From positions 992,001 to 1,056,000 of the forward strand of contig NZ_CP136187.1 of NCBI RefSeq assembly GCF_033193315.1: a DNA stretch of 64,000 nucleotides. Reading direction: 5' to 3'. Numbering within the stretch: the first letter of the stretch is position 1; every line of letters begins with the position of its first letter. Made by a program: the position numbers and the translations under genes. This document shows, one piece after another, positions 51,533 through 61,161 of this stretch. Below the pieces are notes generated by a model that was given only the letters and a program-made list of their open reading frames with translations, had not been told where the DNA came from and did no database searches. Origin of the DNA: Agathobaculum sp. NTUH-O15-33. Lineage in GTDB: Bacteria; Bacillota; Clostridia; Oscillospirales; Butyricicoccaceae.

Positions 51533-53904
51533 TCACGCCCCCGCGTCATTTTTCAAATCCTCCGGGCGGGTGGTGAGCAAGTCATAAATCTCGCCTTTCG
51601 GGAAACGGTCAACAAACGGGATTGTCACGCTCCCATAGAACAGGAGCCCCTCGCCGGAATTGCTGTGTGTGATGTAGGAAAGCTGGTGCTCGGAAATGCC
51701 TAGTTGTTTTGCGATAATCGCCCGGTCACTTTGCGCCTGGGACAGCAGGATCATGAAATCCGTGTTGTCCAGAATGTTCTCGATCTCCCGGCTGGCCAAT
51801 AAATCCTTGACGTTTTGCGTCAAGGCGCTGGGAACGCACCCTTTCTTGCGGAGCATCTTCCAAACGGCCACAAAATAACTGGCCGTGAGCGGATCGCGTA
51901 GCAAAATGTGAAATTCATCGAAGTAGCACCACGTCGCCAGCCCCATTGAAAAATTGGTATCAACCGACGCGGAAACAAAATCATTCGTTGTGTGCATGGC
52001 GATTTTCCGCAGGTTCTCGCCCATGCCTTTCAGCACGATGCACACCACACGGCTGTCGGTTTTTACGTTGGTCGGGTGGTTAAAGAGGTTCAGACTGCCC
52101 GTGCAGTAGAGCTCCAGGGCCGTGGCGATCCGCCGTGCCTCCGGCTCCGGCTGTTTCAAAAGTTCCTCGTACAAGTCCTGGAGCAAGGGCATTTTTGCCG
52201 TTTCCAGCCCCAGGGCAAGCTCCCGGTACACCAGCCGCACACAGCGGTCGATGACGGTTTTCTCAATAGGCTGGAGCCCCTCGCTCCCGCCCACAATGAG
52301 CTCACACAGGGAAAGCAGAAAATCCGCTTTCATGGATAGGGGGCTTTCGTCCCCGTTCACCGTGAGCCGGATGTCCATCGGGTTGATATGGTGGGGGCTG
52401 TCCGGGGCAATTTCGATCACCTGCCCGCCCAGCCGCCGCACCAGCGGCGCATATTCGCCCATCGGGTCTACCACGATAATCCGATCCTGGGTCGCCAAAA
52501 ACACATTGACAAGCTCCCGTTTCGCCGCAAAGCTCTTGCCGGAGCCCGTGGAGCCCAAGTACATCCCGTTTGCGGATTTTAACTTTTTGCGGTTTGCCAT
52601 AATGACATTGTTGCTTAAAGCGTTCATGCCGTAGTAGAGGGCCTGCCCGTCCATGCGGAGCTCCCGCGTCATAAAGGGCACAAAGATCGCCGTGGAACTT
52701 GTAGTCATGCCGCGCTGAATCTCGATGCCGTTGAAGCCAAGAGCCAGGGAAGAAACAAAGCCCTGCTCCTGTTGGAAGTCAAGCCGTTTCAACGCGCAGT
52801 TGTATTTTTGCGCGATGCCGGAAACCGTGAACAGGTCGTTTTCCAGCCGCTGGCGGGCGGGGGCCGTGTTCACAATTAAGAACGTGAGCAGAAACATCCG
52901 CTCATTGTGGGATTGCAGGTCGGCCAGGAGCGCCGCCGCGTCCTTGCTGAATGTAATGAGATCGGGCGGTAAAATATCCGGGTCGTACCCGGCCCGGATT
53001 GCTTTCTTTTGTTCCTCCACGCGCATTTTATCAATATCGGAAACCTTACCTTTAATCGTCTTGATGGCCTTTACCTGATCTACCGTCTGAATATGGAGCG
53101 TAATTGTCATTTCCGCGTCCATTTCCAGGAGCTCCAAAAGCAGTTTATCCGAGAGCTCCGATGCTAGGATTTGCAGATAGGACGCGGCCCCCCAGGACTG
53201 GCCCACGCGGAACGTGCGGGACTGCCGGAAGTCGAAGCTGTCCGGCGCGATAAAGTCCTTTGTCCCCATCCCGGTTTTCGGTATCATATCCCAGGAAAAG
53301 CGGAACGGCTCCCGGCCCCCAGCCGAAGCTCGGCCCCCAGGGTGCATCTGCCCGTGGAGCAGGGCAAGCCGCTCCCGCCCGTCCAGGCCTGGGATTGTAC
53401 CCCCAGCTTTTTGAAGTTCCCCATCAGGTCGGACTCCACGCGCTCCAGCCGGGGCCGGGCGGCGGCGAGGTCAGCGGCGGCCACTCCAAACGTAATATAT
53501 TTGGAGCGCACGATGCCATTGTTAGACCGGGCAATCTGCCGTTTGAGCATTTCCGTAAACTCGCCCCGGATGCTGTTGAAATCATCCTGGGCCGTGGGAA
53601 TGTTCACCTTGTACCGGCTCCCGCCGTGGGAACGGTGGTTCACGAATGACAGTTGAAACGGCAGGGCGCTGTCAAAGTAATTGAGAAAGCCGCACCAGCC
53701 GTCAAAGATAGCCGCCTGATCCTCCGTGCTTGCCACCGAATAATTGATGTCCTCATATTCCAGCGTTTTTGTGTAGTAGCCCTCCCGCACCTTGCAGATG
53801 CCGTCTTTCAGCATTTGCACATAGGGGATCGTCTGCTGGGCGGAGATGGCCGCCCGGCCCTTACCCCTTGCGGGGCGGTTTTTTGGCGCTTGCTTTTTTT
53901 GCAA
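51533..53904 (-). pseudogene. VirB4-type conjugation ATPase (TrsE-like), frameshifted
   Basis: The start is a TTG at 53904 with an aaaggaggagcct ribosome-binding site, beginning MQKKQAPKNRPARGKGRAA. The N-terminal frame continues to VESDLMGNFKKLGVQSQA, then breaks near 53390; one missing C in a CC would rejoin it to LDGRERLALLHGQMHPGG and the long C-terminal frame that ends at 51533. That frame has Walker A GSTGSGKSFAAKRELV and WCYFDEFHILL as Walker B, which drive pilus or channel assembly. It overlaps the PrgI gene by 44 bases and CD1108 by 17. The total would be about 790 residues, usual for the family. Confidence 0.88.
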
Positions 53905-54254
53905 TAGGCTCCTCCTTTCTTACAGCGTCCCCCTGAGTAAAGGGGGCGTAAATATTCTCCGTGCGGTAGGGCCTCGCGCCGGGCCGGGTAAACCGGGCCC
54001 GGACGATATTTCGCAACACCTTTTCCAGCGGAAGCCCGTCGCGCTCGTACATCGCCAGCAGGAACGCCGGGAGCACCAGCGCCACCATCACGAACATGGC
54101 CCCCGTGTTGCCGATGGCGCTCCGGGACAGGAAATAGGCGGGGACTCCCACCAGGGGCCGCCCCGCCGAAACAGAGTAGCTGGCGCTTTGTCAGGTTAAA
54201 CGCAAGTTTCGTTTTGATTTTCGATAGGTCGTTAGGAACATTCACATAGGGCAT
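53861..54254 (-). pseudogene. PrgI family membrane protein, frameshifted
   Basis: The start at 54254 gives MPYVNVPNDLSKIKTKLAFNLTKRQLLCFGGAA, the PrgI opening. One extra C in a CCCC run near 54157 then destroys the frame. Deleting it gives LVGVPAYFLSRSAIGNTGAMFVMVALVLPAFLLAMYERDG with two membrane segments, then RFTRPGARPYRTENIYAPF, ending at 53861. About 130 residues in total. PrgI proteins sit next to VirB4 in type IV secretion modules of Gram-positive elements. Confidence 0.82.
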
Positions 54255-54815
54255 TTATAGCCTCCTTTCGCCGCCCCGGACTTCTGGACAAAATGTCCAG
54301 AGGTCGGGCGAGGGTTCCACCTCGTTTCCCCATACGTCCCAGCCGGGCGGGGACTGCCGGGCAAAGAGCTCCACGCGGGGCACGTCCCCCAGCAGGGAAA
54401 CAATCTTTTCCCGCGCATCGTCCGGCTTTTTGCTGTGGCCCTCAATGGGGGAAATAATGAATTGGTGGACGTTGGCCGCCTGCCGTTTCGGGTGGCCTTT
54501 TGTTGCCAGCAGACAAACCTCCGCATTTCCCCGCGTCCAGAAACCGAGCCCATAAAACCAGCTATCCGCGACACGGTTCTTTTTCAGCCAGACAAAAGCC
54601 ACTGTTTTGAATGTGAAGCCCCACGCCTGGATCAGTCGCAGGGCCTCCGGGAGCTGGGGGAACGTGGCCCACAAAAAAAGCGCGCTGTCCGGGGCCGCAA
54701 GATCGGCCACAGGCAGAGCGCAAAGCTCGTCGATCCCCATTGTGGGGTAATGCTTTTCTGCCGCCCCCTGCAAGCCCTTTTGAGCATAGCGCCAGGGGGG
54801 ATCGGCATAAATCAC
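54255..54815 (-). CDS. MT-A70 family DNA adenine methyltransferase
   Basis: The 186-residue enzyme reads MIYADPPWRYAQKGLQGAAEKHYPTMGIDELCALPV, with the catalytic DPPWRY motif of MT-A70 adenine methyltransferases, then LFLWATFPQLPEALRLIQAWGFTFKTVAFVWLKKN. The start at 54815 is a GTG; the usual extra residues upstream would need a non-standard start. The C-terminus PDLWTFCPEVRG is a translation of a dispersed palindrome copy (54280-54305). It starts just after the other methyltransferase gene and abuts PrgI. It probably methylates element DNA against host restriction. Confidence 0.82.
   Translation of the reverse strand: MIYADPPWRYAQKGLQGAAEKHYPTMGIDELCALPVADLAAPDSALFLWATFPQLPEALRLIQAWGFTFKTVAFVWLKKNRVADSWFYGLGFWTRGNAEVCLLATKGHPKRQAANVHQFIISPIEGHSKKPDDAREKIVSLLGDVPRVELFARQSPPGWDVWGNEVEPSPDLWTFCPEVRGGERRL
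54280..54305. repeat. Dispersed palindrome copy 10, inside the MT-A70 gene
   Basis: Reads acttctggacaaaatgtc then cagaggtc. Translated as WTFCPEV near the C-terminus. Confidence 0.8.
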
Positions 54816-54832
54816 TCCGTATTTTCCGATAA

Positions 54833-55642
54833 TTACACCCCTTTCCCGCCGCCCGCCACGGCCTCCCGTGCCTGTTCCAAACGCTCCACGGCAGGGCCGT
54901 AGAACGCCGGGGCGTTTTCAAAGCAGATGAAACGGCGGCCTGTGTTGAGCGCGGCAACGGCTGTTGTGCCGGAGCCCGCGCAAATATCAGCCACCACCTG
55001 CCCCTCGCGGGTGTAGGTCTTAATCAGGTACTCGCAAAGCTCCACCGGCTTTTGCGTCGGGTGGATGGTTCTTGACACGCAGGGAAACGCCAGCACGTTC
55101 CCCGGAAAGCGCCGCCCGTCCTCCGAGCCGCCCCCGGATCGGGTAAACTTCCCATAGTTGGGGCTCTGGCCGCTATTGGTCTGGATTTTCTTATAGGGCT
55201 CCCCCTGCTCAAACTGCGGATAGTAGTCCGGGGCCTTTTGGTAAAATACCAAAATGTTCTCCGACTTTTTCAGCGGGGCGCGGCGGGCGTTGAGAAAGCC
55301 CGTGCAACGGCTCTTGTACCACACCCACTCATAGCGGAGCATGGAGAGGTTGGATGAGCCTAAAACCTTGTCATAGGGGCACTGCGCGAACAGGAGCACC
55401 GCGCCCTCCGGCTTGACGGCCCACCGCACTGCCTCCCACAATTCCTCCAGCGGGAGCGGCACATCCCAATAATTCCGGGTAGTTCCATAGGGCGGATCGG
55501 TTAGTAACATATCCACCGAATGACGGGGCAGGGAGCGCAGGCCCTCGATCCCGTCCATGAGAAAAAGGCCGTCCGGCATAAGGGGCCGCCCGTCCGGGGC
55601 AAAGCTCTGGACATTTTGTCCAGAAGTGTTTTCATCGTGCAT
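54833..55642 (-). CDS. Site-specific DNA methyltransferase, beta-class N4/N6
   Basis: The 269-residue enzyme starts MHDENTSGQNVQSFAPDG at 55642 with an aaggaggcgcggg ribosome-binding site; the SGQNVQ peptide comes from a repeat copy at 55604-55628. The catalytic motif DPPYGT comes before the AdoMet motif CAGSGTTAVAAL, an order typical of beta-class enzymes. The central region SRTIHPTQKPVELCEYLI is also typical. It should methylate adenine or cytosine amino groups. A partner restriction enzyme is not seen. It is coupled to the neighbouring SpoVG-like gene by overlap. Confidence 0.88.
   Translation of the reverse strand: MHDENTSGQNVQSFAPDGRPLMPDGLFLMDGIEGLRSLPRHSVDMLLTDPPYGTTRNYWDVPLPLEELWEAVRWAVKPEGAVLLFAQCPYDKVLGSSNLSMLRYEWVWYKSRCTGFLNARRAPLKKSENILVFYQKAPDYYPQFEQGEPYKKIQTNSGQSPNYGKFTRSGGGSEDGRRFPGNVLAFPCVSRTIHPTQKPVELCEYLIKTYTREGQVVADICAGSGTTAVAALNTGRRFICFENAPAFYGPAVERLEQAREAVAGGGKGV
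55604..55628. repeat. Dispersed palindrome copy 11, inside the DNA methyltransferase gene
   Basis: Reads gctctggacattttgtcc then agaagtg. Translated as TSGQNVQS near the N-terminus. Confidence 0.8.
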
Positions 55643-56185
55643 CCCGCGCCTCCTTTCCCTTTTCGGGGGCGGGCCGGGCCGCGTTTTCCTTGCTTGCCGC
55701 CTCCGCCGCTTTTGCCATCTGTTCCTTGATTGGGGCCGGGCGCACCGCCTCGGCGCGGGCCACCAGCTTTTCCACAGCCGCGTTATAGGCCCCGTATGCC
55801 GCGCTGTCCAGCCGCTCCTGTGTCGCCCGGTCTGTTCGTACCGTGGCACGGTAGCCGCTCCGGGTTCCGGGATCAGGCTTGCTGGGCGCACCCAGGAACA
55901 GCCCGTTTTTTCCGTTTACCACCTTGAAATCGTCCACCGTTACCCCGGCCACCGTCACGCTGGCAAAGCCGATGACTTTTCCTGGGGCTCGATGGGCCGC
56001 ACCGTCACCTGGGGCTCCGTGGCCGCCGCCACCGCCTGCTCCACCCGGAGCTTTACGGCCTCGTCAATGGAAATCCCCTGGTGCTCCGCAAGCTCCGCGA
56101 TGGGAGCGTCAAAAATCAGGCGGCGAAACTCCGCCGCCTCGTCCACGACGGGGGCCACAGCCGCCGCCGTCTGTCCTTTCGCCAT
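55632..56185 (-). pseudogene. SpoVG-like domain protein of conjugative elements, frameshifted
   Basis: The start at 56185, after aaaaggaggttttcagat, gives MAKGQTAAAVAPVVDEAAEFRRLIFDAPIAELAEHQG, then reaches RPIEPQ and breaks. One missing G near 55981 would lead to GKVIGFASVTVAGVTVDDFKVVNGKNGLFLGAPS, a SpoVG-like domain, and the Ala-rich end at 55632. SpoVG-type domains bind DNA or RNA. The joined product would be about 183 residues. Common in clostridial Tn1549-like elements next to the methyltransferase genes. Confidence 0.75.
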
Positions 56186-56206
56186 ATCTGAAAACCTCCT
56201 TTTCCG

Positions 56207-57073
56207 TTAGTGGGCGCTAAAAATGCTTTTCGAGATACTGCCCGTTTTGAACAGCATAAAGCAAAGTAAAACCGTGTAGCCAACGGTTCCCCATATCGCC
56301 CCGATGGGGTCGCCGCCCGTGGCGATGCTCTGGACGAGCACCGCATAAATACCGACACATACCAAAATCAGGAGCCCTTGAAAGCCTACCGCGAACAGGG
56401 AACGCAGATAGTTCTGCCCCGTGCCGCCAAGCTCCCGGTTTGCCAGCGTTGCCATAGGAACAGGCGCTAAACTGGTGAGCAAATATATTTCAATCATTCT
56501 GCCGTAGACAATCACGAAAATCACGATATTCAGCGCCCACATGGTAATACCGATGAGAGAGGACTGGAGCCAGAGCCCCAGCAGGGGGCCCAAGTCCATG
56601 CCCTCCAGCGTCGTTTCCAACTCCGTGAGCATATCCGCCGAAACGTCCGTGGAGCCCTGGATCAGCCCGCCCGCGTTGGCAATCACGCTTTGCGACACGT
56701 CAAAAACCGCATTGACAATGTTGAAAGTATTCGAGAGTATCAAGATCGCACAAGCCGTTTTGAAAGCCCATTTGTAGATATTCGCCACGTCAAACTCGTG
56801 CATATTGTTTTTTTCCAGGATCATCTGGATGAGCTCATAGGTCGCTACAAACGCCAGGATTAGACCGGCTATCGGCAAGATCACCGTTTCGGATAGTTGC
56901 CGAATGAGGGAGAAAACCCCGGCGTTCCACGCCGCCGGGGTAGTCCCCACCTCCGCCGCTATCTCCCCGACCCGGCTGTTGACGCTATCGAACATCCCGG
57001 AAAGGTTGCCCATGATACCGCCAATCAAAAGCTCCTTGAGAAACTCTGTGATCCAGTCGGTGAGAATACCCAT
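56207..57073 (-). CDS. VirB6/TrbL-like conjugation membrane protein (CD0411-type)
   Basis: The 288-residue polytopic protein has about six membrane segments (GILTDWITEFLKELLIGGIMGNLSG, VILPIAGLILAFVATYELIQMIL, TACAILILSNTF, WLQSSLIGITMWALNIVIFVIVYG, GFQGLLILVCVGIYAVLV, GTVGYTVLLCFMLF) and matches the VirB6/TrbL-type channel protein of Tn1549-like elements. It would form the inner-membrane core of the mating channel. It follows the Maff2 gene by 9 bases. Confidence 0.83.
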   Translation of the reverse strand: MGILTDWITEFLKELLIGGIMGNLSGMFDSVNSRVGEIAAEVGTTPAAWNAGVFSLIRQLSETVILPIAGLILAFVATYELIQMILEKNNMHEFDVANIYKWAFKTACAILILSNTFNIVNAVFDVSQSVIANAGGLIQGSTDVSADMLTELETTLEGMDLGPLLGLWLQSSLIGITMWALNIVIFVIVYGRMIEIYLLTSLAPVPMATLANRELGGTGQNYLRSLFAVGFQGLLILVCVGIYAVLVQSIATGGDPIGAIWGTVGYTVLLCFMLFKTGSISKSIFSAH

Positions 57074-57082
57074 AAGCGGCCC

Positions 57083-57295
57083 TTAAAACAAGCCGGAGAG
57101 CAGGGGGATCAGCGTCGTGCCAAGCACGATGATGCCGCCGCCAGCCATTAGCTGTTTCATACCCTGACTTTTTGCGCCAGGATTATCCGACCCGTAACCT
57201 TCAAGTAAGTTCACGACTCCCCACACGCCGAGCCCGGCTCCCAGAGCGATCACAAGGGTTTGCAGAGTGTTGATAGCAGATGCGAAAAATTCCAT
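57083..57295 (-). CDS. Maff2 family small membrane protein
   Basis: The 70-residue protein (MEFFASAINTLQTLVIALGAGLGVWGVVNLLEGYGSDNPGAKSQG, then MKQLMAGGGIIVLGTTLIPLLSGLF) has two hydrophobic segments and matches the Maff2 family of conjugative elements, a pilin-like or channel component. The start at 57295 follows aatggagaactat; upstream Met codons are less well placed. It lies between VirB6 and VirD4 genes, as usual. Confidence 0.82.
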   Translation of the reverse strand: MEFFASAINTLQTLVIALGAGLGVWGVVNLLEGYGSDNPGAKSQGMKQLMAGGGIIVLGTTLIPLLSGLF

Positions 57296-57363
57296 ATAGT
57301 TCTCCATTTCTCCGGGGATAGGCCCCGGCCCAATAAATAAAGCCGCCTTTCGGCGGCAGGTTA

Positions 57364-57390
57364 CACCTCTGGACAAAATGTCCAGAAGTC
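57364..57390. repeat. Dispersed palindrome copy 12
   Basis: Reads cacctctggacaaaatgt then ccagaagtc. Between VirD4 and Maff2 genes. Confidence 0.8.
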
Positions 57391-57394
57391 CGGT

Positions 57395-59234
57395 TTATGG
57401 AAAGGCGTCCGGGTCGTCCAGGTCGTCATAGTTGAGGATGTCCTCGTCCTCGTCCGTGAGCGCCCCGTCCGGCACGTCCACCGGGTACACCTCGCACACC
57501 TCCGACAGCCGGGGCCGCCTGCGGCGGTTAATCAGCTTGTCGAGGTCAAAGGCGTTTCGTTTTTTATCGGCCTCCGCCGTAAATTGGTAGTTTGGATGGC
57601 GCTCCAGTCTGTATTTAGGGGAGTAGAACGGGGGCAGGCCCCGCAGTTGCAAAATGCACTTGTCTCCCGGCATGGTCGCCAATTCGCTGGGTGTCATAAG
57701 CTCCCGGCCCAGCCGCTGGGTGTTTTGGTTGTAGCTTTCCGACTGCCCACGGGAGCGGCCCTCGGTCTGCATGGAGATTGTGGCCTTGCCGAGCCAGTTC
57801 TCGGAAATCTCCTTGATGGTGGTGCTTTCCCGGCCACCTAAGAAAATCACGCTGTCCATGTTGCCTAAAATCGTCTCGGCGTTATCCTTGTAAATGGCCT
57901 TACACTGCGACTGGGCCTGATAGAACAGCGTCAGGGAAATCTCGCGGGAGCGGATGACGGCCACCAGCTTTTCCAGATTTGGCACCTGTCCCGTGTTGGC
58001 GGCCTCGTCCCATAATACCCGCACATGATGGGGCAGGCGGCCCCCGTGTACGTTGTCCGCCCGTTCACAAAGCAGGTTGAACATCTGCGAAAAGGCCAGC
58101 GCCACAATGAAGTTATAGGTTTGCGTCGTGTCGCTGATAATAAAAAACGTCGCCGTTTTCCTGTCGCCCATGCGGTCAAGCTCCATTTCGTCATAGCTCA
58201 TAATCTCCCGGAGTTGCGGGATGTCAAATGGCGCTAATCTTGCGCCGCAGGAAATCAGGATCGAACGGGCGGTTTTGCCGCTGGCAAGGCGATATTTTTT
58301 ATATTGCTTGACGGCGAAACAATCCGGCTTGCGTTTTTCCAGCCCCAGGAACATATAATCAACCGCATTTAAGAAATTTTCCTCCTCCTCCTTTACCTCC
58401 ATGCCGGAAATCATATCCACCAGCGTGTTCATGTTGCGATCTTCCTCCGGGCCCTCGAAAATGATATAAGCGATGAGGGCGCAATACAAAAGGCGCTCCG
58501 ATTTTTCCCAAAACGGATCGCCCTCCTTGCCGTCGCCCTTTGTGTTGCTTATGAGGGTATCGACAAACTTTAGAATGTCGGCCTCGTTGTGAATGTAGGC
58601 CAGCGGGTTATAGTGCATGGATTTACTGAAATCAATGGAATTGAATACCTTAATCTTGTACCCCTGTTTCTTTTGCAGGAAGTACCCCACCTTTAGATAA
58701 TACCCCTCCTTTCGGATCGACCACTACATACGACGAATGAGCCTGTAATAAGTTTGGAGTGAGCCAAAACCGGGTTTTCCCAGAGCCCGACGAGCCGATC
58801 ACGCAGGTGTTGAGATTGCGGGCGTTGCCGGGTATTTTCGGGCGGGTGTTGGTGGTGAGAAACTCCGTCCCGGTGAGGATCACGTTATTTTTGAAAACGG
58901 GGTCGGTGTAGGGCTTTATATCCTTTTCCGTCCCAAACCGGGCCGAGCCGTACTCCGCATCCCTCCTATATTTTTTCGCGTTCTTACTTTTGACGTAGAT
59001 CAGGAGCCGGAACGCCACGGCCCCCGCGATACCGATCAGCCAGTCCTGGGGGTGGAGCCCCGGCGAGAAATCCGCAAACGCCGGGCCGATGGTCTGCCCT
59101 AGGCCCATGAGCTTATGCGGAAAGTCAGTCCCCGCCGCCAGCCGATAGGCCGTCCCCAGCTTTAGACAGGCCCACAGTATGAACAGATACGGGATATTTG
59201 GCAGTACATATTTTCTGATTTTATCTGTCCTCAC
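57395..59234 (-). pseudogene. Type IV coupling protein VirD4/TraG-like, frameshifted
   Basis: The start at 59234 gives a two-segment membrane N-terminus (YLFILWACLKLGTAYRL, DWLIGIAGAVAFRLLIY), then Walker A IGSSGSGKTRFWLTPNL. After DPKGGVLS the frame breaks near 58694; removing one A from AAA (TTT on +) rejoins it to VGYFLQKKQGYKIKVFNSIDFSKSMHYNP. The rest holds a Walker B VLWDEAANTG, LFYQAQSQC and an acidic C-terminus. Total about 612 residues. It pumps the relaxase-DNA complex into the channel. It overlaps PcfB by 14 bases at its start. Confidence 0.88.
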
Positions 59235-59697
59235 GCGCCGCCTCCTTTACCCGTTCCCGTTCATGCTGGGGTTGTTGTTTCACTTGTTCCGCCGCTTGCT
59301 TTACCTGTTCCCGGATCGGAGCGGGCCGGGATTTATCCCGTTTGAGCACCAATTTTGAATACTCCGAAAAACAGGCGGTGATGGCGTCGGCCTGGGCGGA
59401 CTTGAAAAACAACAGGTATTTGTCCGGCCCGGTCTGGTAAAAAGCATAGTCCACGTTCCATTTCCGGGCCGCCCGGTCAAAGAGCCGGGGCGCGTCCACC
59501 TCAATACTGCTGGTGGCCGCGCCGTGGGCCATGAGCTGTTTCACGCTTTGCCGCCCGTGGGGAGCCTGGTGTTCCCGGTGGGCCTTGCGGATTTTCTGCC
59601 CGGCGGCCTGGAGCACATACGCCAGCCCCCGCGCCGTCAGCTTGCCCGCTTTCATGGTCACGGCGATGGAGCGCCGCGACACGTCCTCATTATTCAA
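59221..59697 (-). CDS. PcfB family protein (DUF3801)
   Basis: The 158-residue product (SRRSIAVTMKAGKLTARGLAYVLQAAG, then HGRQSVKQLMAHGAATSSIEVDAPRLFDRAARKWNVDYAFYQTGPDKYLLFFKSAQADAI) matches PcfB, which acts with the coupling protein in enterococcal and clostridial conjugation. The C-terminus is a charged helix. The gene overlaps VirD4 by 14 bases, so they are translated together. Confidence 0.85.
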   Translation of the reverse strand: MNNEDVSRRSIAVTMKAGKLTARGLAYVLQAAGQKIRKAHREHQAPHGRQSVKQLMAHGAATSSIEVDAPRLFDRAARKWNVDYAFYQTGPDKYLLFFKSAQADAITACFSEYSKLVLKRDKSRPAPIREQVKQAAEQVKQQPQHERERVKEAAREDR

Positions 59698-59725
59698 TCA
59701 ATCCCTCCTTTCGGGGGCCCACGGC

Positions 59726-59752
59726 CACCTCTGGACAAAATGTCTCGAAGTG
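59726..59752. repeat. Dispersed palindrome copy 13
   Basis: Reads cacctctggacaaaatgt then ctcgaagtg; variant right arm. Between PcfB and DUF6674 genes. Confidence 0.8.
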
Positions 59753-60530
59753 CTACCGCTCTTTGGGCTTGACGGGCACCGCGTACCGTTCCCGCACCTC
59801 CTGGGCCGCCGCCGCTTTCGCCGTCATTTCCTCCATTGTCTGCCGGATCGGGGGCCGGGCGGCCTGTTCCAGATGTTCCAGCCGTTTCAAGGCCCCGGTT
59901 GTCCGGTTCTTCATGGAGCGGAGCACGGCCCGCTCCGCTTTCAGGGGGACAGACAGCCCACGGGCGAGAGCGCCGGGCCCTTTCGGTTCTCCCACAGGCT
60001 CCCGGCCCGTCACCGCCCGGAGCGCGTTTTTCAGGTGGAGCCCGGCCTCGTGATATTCCCGGCTGGCGTTCGCAATTACGGAAAGCGCCTTTTCGTCCTG
60101 GGCGATGGATTGATCCAATTCCCGGCCCACCGCCTCCAGCGCCGGGCGGATATGCAGAAACTCCGCCGTGTGCGCCAGGGTCGACACACCCTGCTCCTGA
60201 AAGGCCGTCAGCGTCTTTTTGCACCCGTCGATGATAGCCGTTTTCAACTGCCCCAGTTTTTCCCGCAGGGTGGAAACACTCTTTTCCAGAGCTTTCACCG
60301 CGTTACCCAGGGCTTTTTTTAACCGGGCCCTCCCGCGCCTCGGCCAGCTCTTTCCGCATGGCCGCCAGTTCCTCCACCGCCGCCCCTAATTGCTTTTCCA
60401 GCCCGGCCACCTGTTCCAGCACCGCCAGAAAGTCCTCCTTGCCGGGGGCGTTGTGTTTCTCCATTACCGCCAGGAGCTCCCGCACGGCGGGCTCCGACAG
60501 GAGAGGGGCGGCGGCCCGTTTCTTACTCAC
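59753..60530 (-). pseudogene. DUF6674 family protein, frameshifted
   Basis: The start at 60530 gives SKKRAAAPLLSEPAVRELLAVMEKHNAPGKEDFLAVLEQVAGLEKQL, a helical N-terminus ending in PVKKSPG at 60303. Deleting one A from an A7 run (about 60312-60318) rejoins it to ALGNAVKALEKSVSTLREKLGQLKTAIIDGCKKTLTAFQEQG, which runs to 59753. The joined product is about 258 residues of coiled-coil character. It is common between PcfB and DUF4406 in such elements; function unknown. Confidence 0.75.
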
Positions 60531-60867
60531 GGCGGCCCTGGCCCTTGACGGTCAGGATACCCTCCAGCGTGGTCGCCGTGATCCCCAGCCGCTGGGCAAC
60601 AGCAATATCATTTTTCATGGACTCCGTGACGGTATGGCCGCACACCACCAGCACATGAGAGCGCCGGAGCAGGTTCCGGCCCATGTCGATGCCGTCCTTG
60701 TGTTCCTCCGGGATCGCGTCATTGAGAATAAGCGGGAGATACAGAGCGGGGCAGATGGGCGAAAAGCCCGCCTCGTACACCGTCCGGCAATACCGGGCCG
60801 CCTGTTCCGCGTTTTCACTTTCGCCGCCGTACCATGCGGCGGTAATGTATGCAAGGGGTCGTTTCAT
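60523..60867 (-). CDS. DUF4406-type nucleoside deoxyribosyltransferase-like protein
   Basis: The 114-residue protein (RPLAYITAAWYGGESENAEQAARYCRTVYEAGFSPICPALYLPLIL, then GRNLLRRSHVLVVCGHTVTESMKNDIAVAQRLG) matches DUF4406 proteins, which have a Rossmann-like fold related to nucleoside 2-deoxyribosyltransferases. Their role in elements is unknown. Its end overlaps the DUF6674 start by 8 bases. The ribosome-binding site is ggaggatttggaac. Confidence 0.78.
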   Translation of the reverse strand: MKRPLAYITAAWYGGESENAEQAARYCRTVYEAGFSPICPALYLPLILNDAIPEEHKDGIDMGRNLLRRSHVLVVCGHTVTESMKNDIAVAQRLGITATTLEGILTVKGQGRRE

Positions 60868-61161
60868 GTTCCAAATCCTCCGTTTCTTATAATAGTAGGG
60901 TCAACCTTTCCCCCCGCCCCTTTCCAATCATGGAAAGGGGAGCGGCTCTGGAGGATATACCCCCGCCGCCCCGCAGGGAATAGCACAGCCGGGGCCGCCC
61001 GTCAAGGGTAAACCGCCGCAAGCGGCGGCGCGTTCCGCGCCCTTGACAGGCAACTCCCGGCTGTGCTTTGTGATATGCGGCGACGGGGGATATATCCAGC
61101 AGGAGCCATACGAAAAGAGGGACGGCACCTCTGGACAAAATGTCTCGAAGTGGAACGGGAA
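60868..61161. other. Intergenic region between ParB and DUF4406 genes
   Basis: The 294-base gap contains a GC-rich inverted repeat near 61010-61035 (gccgc-caag-cggc type) and a palindrome copy at 61126-61152. I see no gene with a ribosome-binding site; the overlapping small open frames have no recognisable pattern. The leftward transfer operon promoter may be here. Confidence 0.4.
61126..61152. repeat. Dispersed palindrome copy 14
   Basis: Reads cacctctggacaaaatgt then ctcgaagtg; variant right arm. Just after the ParB gene. Confidence 0.8.

Larger units (their letters stand above)
49571..51549 (-). pseudogene. CD1108/VirB1-like cell-wall hydrolase with C-terminal NlpC/P60 domain, frameshifted
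   Basis: The N-terminal frame (start 51549) is low complexity, with two TSGQNVQ peptides from repeats, then a basic region and a membrane segment (PVGCLIALACVLLLLMLQSCASSLV). It breaks near 50417, where a missing G in a GGGG run would lead into the downstream frame AEAAYVDLENELRDYLDTYE. The C-terminal part holds a peptidase-like NlpC/P60 domain: PYVWGGSSPSTSFDCSGFVSWV with the catalytic Cys, PRPGDLVFFIG, and VSHCGIYVG with His. The product would cut peptidoglycan to let the mating channel pass. Together they would be about 660 residues. Artefact or real mutation is undecided. Confidence 0.82.

Noticed and set aside
60887..61138. Leftward open frame in the gap after ParB
   Set aside because: No ribosome-binding site and no recognisable pattern; it covers a GC-rich hairpin region and a repeat copy.
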